Source of the DNA: DASWJZ01 sp038211615
Lineage (GTDB): Bacteria > Pseudomonadota > Alphaproteobacteria > Rhizobiales > Afifellaceae
Reading direction: 5' to 3'
NCBI GenBank assembly: GCA_038211615.1
Contig: JBBQVL010000115.1
Coordinates: 1-11,575, forward strand
DNA: 11,575 nt
The notes below the pieces were generated by a model. It was not told where the DNA came from, searched no databases, and saw only the letters and a program-made list of their open reading frames with translations. The position numbers were made by a program, and so were the translations under genes. Below are positions 6,729-11,575 of this stretch, one piece after another; the first letter of the stretch is position 1; each line of letters begins with the position of its first letter.

Positions 6729-6833
6729 CTGTCGTCATTGCCGGGCTTGACCCGGCAATCCATTCCGTCGCTTCGGTGAGTGTCTGCCGCGCTACGGAAT
6801 GGATGCCATGGTCAAGCCATGGCATGACGACAG
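6729..6833. repeat. Large inverted repeat between convergent genes (rhizobial-type intergenic element; likely two-way terminator)
   Basis: Two 40-base arms (6729-6768 and 6794-6833) are inverted copies of each other around a 25-base centre and match at 32 of 40 positions. The outer ten bases of each end are identical (CTGTCGTCAT / ATGACGACAG outside, CATTCCGT / ACGGAATG inside). The mismatches cluster in the middle, where each arm carries its own small palindrome: GCCGGGCTTGACCCGGC on the left, GCCATGGTCAAGCCATGGC on the right. Elements of the form GTCATTGCCGGGCTTGACCCGGC are, from memory, widespread between genes in rhizobia. It occupies the 141-base gap between the ends of the quinone reductase and dioxygenase genes, a natural place for a bidirectional terminator. 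Confidence 0.8.
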
Positions 6834-6848
6834 TGGAAAGGCCTGTCT

Positions 6849-7712
6849 CTACGCCGCCGGCGACAGCACGAAGTCGTAGTCGATGCGCGCGTCGGGCTTG
6901 CGCTCGAGATCGAATTCGAGATTGGCGTCCTTCGGCACGCGCTTCACTTTCCCGACCAGCGATTTCCTGACCCCGAAGACCGCGTCGGAATCGATATATT
7001 CGTCGCCCTCGAAGAACAGCTCGGTGATGATCGAGCGCATGCGCGGCGCGCCGATCATGTAGTGCAGGTGCTTGGAGCGCCACGCGTGGCGGTCACCGGC
7101 GCGAAGCAGCGCGCCGACCGGGCCGTCGTAGGGCACGGTGTAGGATTTCGGCATGACGGTCGTGTAGTAGTAGCGGCCGTCCGCGTCCGTCGTGAAGCGG
7201 GCGCGGAGGTCCATCGGATCCTGGCCCTGCTCCTGGATCGGGTAGGTGCCGGAGCCGTCCGCCTGCCAGGTGTCGAGCACGGCGCCGGGAAGCGGATTGC
7301 CGAGCGTGTCGCGCACGGTGCCGTTCGCGAGCAGGATCACGCCCTCGCGGTCCTTCGCGAGATGCGCGCCGTTCGCCATCACCGGCGCGTCCTTCAGGTA
7401 GAAGGGGCCGAGATTGGAAAGCTCCGTCCCGCCACCCTTGGTGTTGATCATGTCGACCAGCGCCGACCAGCCCAGCACGTCGGAGAGCAGGATGAATTCG
7501 TGCCGGTTGGGCGATGAGATCTGGCCGCAATCGTAGAGGAAGGTCAGCGCCTTCATCCACTCGTCCTGCGTCAGGTTCGTCTCACGCGTGAAGTCGTGCA
7601 GGTGCTCGACCAGCTTGTCGATCAGGAAGAGCAGCCGATCGCTTCGCGGGCCGCGAAACGAATCCTTCACGGCGTCGGTGATTGTCATCTGGTTGATGTC
7701 GGGCACGCTCAT
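6849..7712 (-). CDS. Intradiol ring-cleavage dioxygenase (hydroxyquinol/catechol 1,2-dioxygenase family)
   Basis: This non-heme Fe(III) enzyme inserts O2 between two adjacent ring hydroxyl carbons to give a muconate-type diacid. The 287-residue product has the N-terminal helical dimerisation domain (about 10-100) and the beta-sandwich catalytic domain. All four iron ligands are identifiable by comparison with catechol 1,2-dioxygenase: Y157 (GSGTYP), Y191 (MPKSYTVP), H215 and H217 (RSKHLHY). The segment DSDAVFGVRKSLV (241-253) is typical of hydroxyquinol- and chlorocatechol-type members. If the substrate is hydroxyquinol the product would be maleylacetate, but no maleylacetate reductase gene is in the window. 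On the minus strand GGGAG lies only 1 base before the ATG at 7712 but 7 bases before an in-frame GTG at 7706, so translation may start two codons later. It diverges from the lyase/CoA-transferase pair and converges on the transporter operon. Confidence 0.92.
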   Translation of the reverse strand: MSVPDINQMTITDAVKDSFRGPRSDRLLFLIDKLVEHLHDFTRETNLTQDEWMKALTFLYDCGQISSPNRHEFILLSDVLGWSALVDMINTKGGGTELSNLGPFYLKDAPVMANGAHLAKDREGVILLANGTVRDTLGNPLPGAVLDTWQADGSGTYPIQEQGQDPMDLRARFTTDADGRYYYTTVMPKSYTVPYDGPVGALLRAGDRHAWRSKHLHYMIGAPRMRSIITELFFEGDEYIDSDAVFGVRKSLVGKVKRVPKDANLEFDLERKPDARIDYDFVLSPAA

Positions 7713-7878
7713 TCTCCCTGAAGGTCGAAAGGCCGGTGGAATCGAATTTTGCCCCGGCCGTGATTGGGCGCCACCATAGAGCCGTCGAAGACGGCAGGCC
7801 AGCTTGACTCGAAACGGCGCGGGATGACAATCGGTCGCTGAAATCCCGAAAATCCAAGCGCGTCAGGGAGGTTCGCCA
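7713..7878. promoter_or_regulatory. Divergent promoter region between dioxygenase and lyase genes
   Basis: These 166 bases must hold the promoters for both divergent genes. Visible structure includes a perfect 6-bp hairpin, GCCGTC-GAA-GACGGC (7781-7795), which could be a regulator half-site pair. A second inverted pair, CGGGAT (7820-7825) and ATCCCG (7843-7848), lies in the probable leader of the lyase gene. No sigma-54 motif was found here on either strand. No regulator gene is adjacent. Confidence 0.4.
7804..7831 (+). promoter_or_regulatory. Weak candidate sigma-70 promoter for the lyase/CoA-transferase pair
   Basis: TTGACT (7804-7809) and GACAAT (7826-7831) are separated by 16 bases and resemble -35 and -10 boxes, about 48 bases before the GTG at 7879. 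The -10 box is only a partial match, so this is a tentative call. Confidence 0.25.
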
Positions 7879-8676
7879 GTGCGAATCGGCAAGCAGGACC
7901 AGCCGTTCACCGCCATCGCCACGTCAAGCGCGGAAGCGATCACCGTGCGCGGCCTCGATCTTTGCCGCGACCTGATCGGCAAGGTGGGCTTCACCGACTA
8001 TTTCTACTTCCTCGTGACCGGCGCGATGCCGACGGAGAACCAGCGCTTCTTCACCGACGCCGTCCTCGTGGCGATCGCAGAACATGGCCTCGTTCCGAGC
8101 GTGCAGGCGGCGCGCATGACGCTCGCCGCAGCGCCCGAGGCATGGCAGGGCGCGATGGCCGCCGGCCTGCTCGGCATCGGCTCCGTGGTCGCCGGAAGCT
8201 CGGAGGTCGCCGGAAAATATCTCGCCTCCCTTCTCGCCGAGGCGGGCAAGACCGGCGCTTCGCCCGAGGAGACGGCGATATCGGGGCTGAAGCGCCTCGT
8301 CGCGGAAAAGCAGAAGGTGCCGGGTCTCGGCCATCCGCAGCATTCCGGCGGCGATCCGCGCGCCATCCTGCTCCTGAAGCTCGCCGATGAGCGCGGCACC
8401 GCCGGCGCCCACGTCGTCATGCTGCGGCTCCTGGAAAAGCACGCGCAGGCGATCACCGGCCGGCAGCTTCCGATCAACGTCAGCGGCGCGATCCCCGCCG
8501 TGATGCTCGATGTCGGCTATCCGGTCGAAGCCATCAAGGGTCTGCCGCTCCTGGCCCGCACGGCCGGGCTTGTCGCGCATCTCTACGAGGAAATGCAGCG
8601 GCCGATCGGTTTCATCATGTCCAACCATGCCGACGAAGCGATATCCTACGATGGCGTAGAATCGACGCCGAAGTAG
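7879..8676 (+). CDS. Citrate-synthase-like protein of the citryl-CoA lyase type
   Basis: This small (265-residue) protein resembles the citryl-CoA-cleaving C-terminal part of ATP-citrate lyase. Such proteins split or form citryl-CoA-type thioesters (acetyl-CoA plus an oxoacid). Matching segments are AMAAGLLGIGS (92-102), VPGLGHPQH (147-155, with H152 at the active-site histidine position), PINVSGAI (198-205) and LLARTAGLVAHLYEE (224-238) followed by RPIGF. At the position of the catalytic aspartate in the NVD motif of citrate synthase/ATP-citrate lyase, this protein has serine (NVS, S202), so the exact reaction may differ. GGGAGG at 7866-7871, 7 bases before the GTG, supports the start. It lies 10 bases before the CoA-transferase gene, so a two-step use is likely: CoA transfer onto a diacid or hydroxy-acid, then C-C cleavage. 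Confidence 0.82.
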   Translation: MRIGKQDQPFTAIATSSAEAITVRGLDLCRDLIGKVGFTDYFYFLVTGAMPTENQRFFTDAVLVAIAEHGLVPSVQAARMTLAAAPEAWQGAMAAGLLGIGSVVAGSSEVAGKYLASLLAEAGKTGASPEETAISGLKRLVAEKQKVPGLGHPQHSGGDPRAILLLKLADERGTAGAHVVMLRLLEKHAQAITGRQLPINVSGAIPAVMLDVGYPVEAIKGLPLLARTAGLVAHLYEEMQRPIGFIMSNHADEAISYDGVESTPK

Positions 8677-8686
8677 GGAGACAGCC

Positions 8687-9826
8687 GTGGCGAAGGTGTT
8701 GGCGGGCCTCCGGGTCGTGGAGATGGGAACCTTCATCACCGGCCCGGCGGCGGCGATGTATCTCGGCGATCTCGGCGCCGACGTGATCAAGGTCGAGCGC
8801 CCCGGCAGCGGCGATCCCTTCCGCGCCTTCAAGGGCGGCCTCTACAGCCCGCACTATCAGACCTACAACCGCAACAAGCGCGCCATCACGCTCGACACGG
8901 CGAAGGATGACGACCGCGCGGTCTTTCACCAGTTGATCGAGACCGCCGATGTCTTCATCCAGAATTTCCGCCCCGGCGTGGCGGAAAAGCTCGGCGCCGG
9001 AGAAGAAGACCTGAAGGCGCTCAATCCGCGCCTCGTCTATTGCGCCATTTCGGGGTTTGGCACGAGCGGCCCCTACCGCGACCGGCCCGCCTACGACACC
9101 GTGGCGCAGGCCGCGAGCGGCTTCCTCCGCCTCATCACCCCGCCCGAGAAGCCGCGCGTCATCGGCCCGGCCATCGCCGACGCGATGACCGGCTTCTACG
9201 CGGCACTCGGCGTGCTCGCGGCGCTCTTCGAGCGGCAGACGACCGGCAAGGGGCGGCGCATCGACGTGTCGATGCTCGAGGCGATGTGCCACTTCAACCT
9301 CGATTCCTTCACCCACTACTTCTCCGAGGGCGAGGTCATGGGGCCGCTCAGCCGGCCGAGCGTCTCGCAGTCCTACGTCTTCGAATGCGCCGACCGGAAA
9401 TGGCTGGCGCTGCACATGTCCTCGCCACCGAAATTCTGGGAGGGGCTCGCCGCCGCCATCGAGAGGCCGGACCTCTTCGACGATCCGCGCTTCGCTACCC
9501 GCGAGGCGCGCATCCTAAACCAGGACGCGCTGATCGACCTGATGGGGCCGATCTTCAAGACCCGCACGCGCGAAGCCTGGTGCAACCGCCTCGCTGCGGC
9601 CGAAGTGCCGCATTCTCCGGCCTACGATTCGGACGAAGCCCTCGAGGACCCGCAGGCGAAACACCTGCAGATCAAGGTTTCCGCCAAGCATCCGGAGATG
9701 GGTACTTTCACCACGGTCCGCACCCCCCTCTCCTTCGATGGCGAGCGCACACTCGACGTGCTGCCGCCGCCGACGCTCGGCGAGCACAACGACGAGATTC
9801 GCGCCGAATTGACGAAGCGCGGCTGA
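8687..9826 (+). CDS. CaiB/BaiF (class III/formyl-CoA transferase family) CoA-transferase
   Basis: Class III transferases move CoA from a donor such as succinyl-CoA to a carboxylic acid through an aspartyl-CoA mixed anhydride. The 379-residue product has the family hallmarks: LAGLRVVEM and YLGDLGADVIKVE (25-37) at the N-terminus, RNKRAITLD (62-70), FRPGVAEKLG (94-103), AISGFGTSGPYRDRPAYD (120-137), the catalytic aspartate D165 in IADAMTGFYAALG, and TGKGRRIDVSML. The C-terminal part (DDPRFATREAR, then LGEHNDEI) is also typical. The GTG start at 8687 is preceded by GGGAG (8676-8680), which overlaps the lyase stop codon. The acceptor is unknown. The coupling with the lyase suggests a di- or tricarboxylate arising after ring opening. 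A hairpin repeat follows the stop within a few bases. Confidence 0.92.
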   Translation: MAKVLAGLRVVEMGTFITGPAAAMYLGDLGADVIKVERPGSGDPFRAFKGGLYSPHYQTYNRNKRAITLDTAKDDDRAVFHQLIETADVFIQNFRPGVAEKLGAGEEDLKALNPRLVYCAISGFGTSGPYRDRPAYDTVAQAASGFLRLITPPEKPRVIGPAIADAMTGFYAALGVLAALFERQTTGKGRRIDVSMLEAMCHFNLDSFTHYFSEGEVMGPLSRPSVSQSYVFECADRKWLALHMSSPPKFWEGLAAAIERPDLFDDPRFATREARILNQDALIDLMGPIFKTRTREAWCNRLAAAEVPHSPAYDSDEALEDPQAKHLQIKVSAKHPEMGTFTTVRTPLSFDGERTLDVLPPPTLGEHNDEIRAELTKRG

Positions 9827-9828
9827 CG

Positions 9829-9899
9829 GAGGGACGGCGTCCCGCCGTCCATTTTCTCGCCATCGAGACATGAGGAGGACGGCGAGGACGCCGTCCCTC
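9829..9899. repeat. Hairpin-forming inverted repeat after the CoA-transferase gene (probable terminator)
   Basis: GAGGGACGGCGTC (9829-9841) is an exact inverted copy of 9887-9899. After a one/two-base bulge, CGCCGTCC (9843-9850) pairs with GGACGGCG (9877-9884), leaving a 26-base loop. The structure starts 2 bases after the stop codon and is strong enough to end or protect the transcript, though no T-tract follows. Its look is that of a dispersed intergenic palindrome, unrelated to the other two repeats in the window. Confidence 0.7.
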
Positions 9900-10063
9900 G
9901 GAACCTCCGGCCTACCGATGCCGCGCCAATTGCCCAGAGCCGCACCGTCTATGGCGCATTCTTAGGCAGCGTGCCGCCCCATGCATGCAAACGGACGCCG
10001 TCATAAATGGCACGGCCCTTGCTTCTCATGTTGCGACGCAAAACTGCGCATGGGAGAGGGTCT
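9900..10063 (+). promoter_or_regulatory. Control region upstream of urtA
   Basis: These 164 bases lie between the hairpin repeat and urtA. They contain the sigma-54 promoter at 10008-10023, the ribosome binding site GGGAGAGGG (10052-10060) and an 8-bp palindrome TGCATGCA (9982-9989). A weak dyad, GCACC (9942-9946) with GGCGC (9953-9957), resembles an NtrC site but has a 6-base rather than 5-base spacer and one mismatch, so it is not called as one. Confidence 0.5.
10008..10023 (+). promoter_or_regulatory. Sigma-54 (RpoN) promoter of the urt operon
   Basis: TGGCACGGCCCTTGCT matches the consensus TGGCACGNNNNTTGCW at every specified base. GG (10009-10010) and GC (10021-10022) are separated by ten bases. 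Transcription should start near 10033-10035, giving a leader of about 30 bases before the ATG at 10064. Urea uptake genes are commonly nitrogen-regulated, so NtrC-dependent activation is the expected control. Confidence 0.8.
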
Positions 10064-11362
10064 ATGGTTTGGGATAAGGGAAAACTGCTGTTGTCCGGGG
10101 TGGCGCTTGCTGCATCCCTCGGCTTTGCCTCGGTCGCCGCGGCCGAGGACACGATTAAGGTCGGCATTCTTCATTCGCTCTCCGGCACGATGGCGATTTC
10201 CGAGACGACGTTGAAGGACGTCATGCTCATGCTCATCGACGAGCAGAACAAGAAGGGCGGCCTTCTCGGCAAGAAGCTCGAGGCGGTCGTGGTCGATCCG
10301 GCCTCCGACTGGCCGCTCTTCGCGGAAAAGGCGCGCGAACTGATCAGCCAGGACAAGGTCGCCGCGGTCTTCGGATGCTGGACGTCGGTCAGCCGCAAAT
10401 CGGTGCTGCCGGTGTTCAAGGAGCTCGACAGCATCCTCTTCTACCCCGTCCAGTACGAGGGTGAGGAGAGCGAGCGCAACGTCTTCTATACCGGCGCCGC
10501 GCCGAACCAGCAGGCGATCCCGGCCGTCGACTATCTGATGAGCGACGAAGGCGGCGCGGTGAAGCGCTGGGTGCTGGAAGGGACCGACTACGTCTACCCG
10601 CGCACCACCAACAAGATCCTCGAGGCCTACCTGAAGGCAAAGGGTGTCGCGCCTGAGGACATCATGATCAACTACACGCCGTTCGGCTTCTCCGACTGGC
10701 AAACCGAGGTCGCCGCCATCAAGACCTTCGGCTCGGCCGGCAAGAAGACCGCCGTCGTCTCCACCATCAACGGCGACGCCAACGTCCCGTTCTACAAGGA
10801 ACTCGGCAACGCCGGCATCAAGGCCGAGGATATTCCGGTCGTGGCCTTCTCGGTCGGCGAGGAAGAACTCGCCGGCCTCGATACCGCGCCGCTGGTCGGC
10901 CATCTCGCGGCCTGGAACTACTTCGAGTCCATCGATACGCCGGAGAACAAGGCCTTCATCGACGAGTGGCACGCGTTCATCAAGAACGACAAGCGCACCA
11001 CCAACGACCCGATGGAAGCCCACTACATCGGCTTCAACATGTGGGTGAAAGCGGTCGAGAAGGCCGGCACCACCGATCCCGACGCCGTCATCGACGCCCT
11101 CGTCGGCGTCTCGGTGCCGAACCTGACCGGCGGCTTTTCGACCATGATGCCGAACCACCACATCACCAAGCCGGTCTACATCGGCGAGATCCAGGCCGAC
11201 GGCCAGTTCGACACGGTGTGGCAGACTTCCGGCCTCGTCATGGGCGACGAGTGGTCCGACTACCTGCCAGATTCCAAGCCGCTGATCTCCGACTGGCGCG
11301 CGCCGATGTCGTGCGGCAACTTCAACACAACGACAGGCAAGTGCGGCGGTTCCGGTAGCTGA
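10064..11362 (+). CDS. urtA: Urea ABC transporter substrate-binding protein UrtA
   Basis: This is the periplasmic urea receptor of the UrtABCDE importer, in the branched-chain-amino-acid/amide-binding superfamily (Peripla_BP_5). The 432-residue product has a signal peptide: K5/K7, a hydrophobic stretch at 8-22, and cleavage after AAA at residue 27 before EDT. Hallmarks of UrtA/FmdD-type binding proteins follow: VGILHSLSGTMAISE (33-47), FGCWTSVSRKSVLPVFKE (103-120), LFYPVQYEGEE (125-135) and the C-terminal APMSCGNFNTTTGKCGG. The related short-chain amide receptor FmdD/AmiC is the main alternative, but the urtB-like gene downstream favours urea. The ATG at 10064 was chosen for the GGGAGAGGG before it. 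The longer frame from 10007 would begin inside the sigma-54 promoter and so upstream of the transcript. Confidence 0.95.
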   Translation: MVWDKGKLLLSGVALAASLGFASVAAAEDTIKVGILHSLSGTMAISETTLKDVMLMLIDEQNKKGGLLGKKLEAVVVDPASDWPLFAEKARELISQDKVAAVFGCWTSVSRKSVLPVFKELDSILFYPVQYEGEESERNVFYTGAAPNQQAIPAVDYLMSDEGGAVKRWVLEGTDYVYPRTTNKILEAYLKAKGVAPEDIMINYTPFGFSDWQTEVAAIKTFGSAGKKTAVVSTINGDANVPFYKELGNAGIKAEDIPVVAFSVGEEELAGLDTAPLVGHLAAWNYFESIDTPENKAFIDEWHAFIKNDKRTTNDPMEAHYIGFNMWVKAVEKAGTTDPDAVIDALVGVSVPNLTGGFSTMMPNHHITKPVYIGEIQADGQFDTVWQTSGLVMGDEWSDYLPDSKPLISDWRAPMSCGNFNTTTGKCGGSGS

Positions 11363-11384
11363 GGCGAACTGACCTCCCAGACAA

Positions 11385-11413
11385 AAGACCGGGCGAGAGT
11401 CTCGCCCGGTCTT
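11385..11413 (+). terminator. Perfect stem-loop between urtA and urtB (attenuator)
   Basis: AAGACCGGGCGAG (11385-11397) and CTCGCCCGGTCTT (11401-11413) form a perfect 13-bp stem with a 3-base loop, 22 bases after the urtA stop. There is no long T-run after it, so read-through into urtB is expected. The likely result is more UrtA than membrane components. Confidence 0.75.
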
Positions 11414-11438
11414 CGCGGTTCAACCAATACGGTGACCG

Positions 11439-11575
11439 ATGCCTAGATTCCTGGCTGTTGCCTTCGCGATTCTTTTCGGGCTTGCGACATTCGTAGGCAC
11501 ATCCCGCGCCGACGATCTCGGCGACGCGCTCGCCGGCCTTGCCGAAGACAATTACAGCAAGACGCTCGACGCCAT
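11439..11575 (+). CDS. urtB: Urea ABC transporter permease UrtB, N-terminal 45 codons (partial)
   Basis: UrtB is an inner-membrane permease of the urea importer. Its family carries an N-terminal secreted extension before the channel domain. The visible part fits that: a signal peptide (R3, hydrophobic 5-19, likely cut at SRA before DDLG, residue 24), then LGDALAGLAEDNYSKTLDA, similar to the start of UrtB periplasmic segments. The channel itself lies beyond the right edge, so the call relies on this start and on the position after urtA. GGTGA (11431-11435) is a weak and close ribosome binding site, 3 bases before the ATG. Confidence 0.75.
   Translation, partial: MPRFLAVAFAILFGLATFVGTSRADDLGDALAGLAEDNYSKTLDA

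Noticed and set aside
9942..9957. NtrC-like dyad upstream of the urtA promoter
   Set aside because: The GCACC and GGCGC half-sites have one mismatch and a 6-base spacer instead of 5, so the match is too weak to call.
10001..11161. 386-codon minus-strand frame opposite urtA
   Set aside because: It is a mirror frame of a confidently identified urtA, with no ribosome binding site or motif.
1..11575. CRISPR array, tRNA, rRNA, transposase, prophage or defence genes
   Set aside because: No regularly spaced direct repeats, RNA-gene signatures or mobile-element proteins were found; the repeats seen are isolated palindromes.

Overview
The window is GC-rich and almost fully coding. It looks like a member of the Hyphomicrobiales (Rhizobiales, Alphaproteobacteria). 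The evidence is the codon bias, the gene set, and intergenic palindromes that I recognise as dispersed rhizobial repeats. No rRNA, tRNA, CRISPR array, transposase or integrase is visible.

Layout. (1) A RidA-family gene on the minus strand is cut by the left edge (1-280). (2) Divergent from it is a compact plus-strand operon (545-6707): a THI5/NMT1-type periplasmic binding protein, ABC ATPase, ABC permease, CodA-like amidohydrolase, PCMH-type FAD oxidoreductase and flavodoxin-fold quinone reductase. (3) Convergent with it, across a large inverted repeat, is an intradiol ring-cleavage dioxygenase (6849-7712, minus). (4) Divergent from the dioxygenase are a citrate-synthase-like 'citryl-CoA lyase' (7879-8676) and a CaiB/BaiF CoA-transferase (8687-9826). 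(5) After a hairpin repeat comes a separate unit with urtA (10064-11362), an intergenic hairpin, and the first 45 codons of urtB, which runs off the right edge.

How they may work together. Parts 1-4 read as one uncharacterised catabolic module. A small, probably nitrogen-containing ring compound would be imported by the ABC system and deaminated or hydrolysed by the amidohydrolase. The flavoenzymes would then oxidise or reduce it, the Fe(III) dioxygenase would open the ring, and the CoA-transferase plus lyase would activate and split the product to central metabolites. RidA would clear reactive enamine or imine intermediates. The substrate is not readable from the sequence. The usual partner of a hydroxyquinol dioxygenase, maleylacetate reductase, is absent from the window. 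The deaminase keeps its metal site but differs from E. coli CodA at pocket positions.

Regulation. Two sigma-54 (-24/-12) promoter matches with exact GG-N10-GC spacing stand out: one 36 bases upstream of the urtA coding region and one about 115 bases upstream of the transporter operon. Both units are therefore probably under nitrogen (NtrC-type) control, which fits scavenging nitrogen from urea and from the unknown compound. Stem-loops after each binding-protein gene (1572-1633 and 11385-11413) and weak TTG starts on the ATPase and permease genes suggest tuning in favour of the binding proteins.
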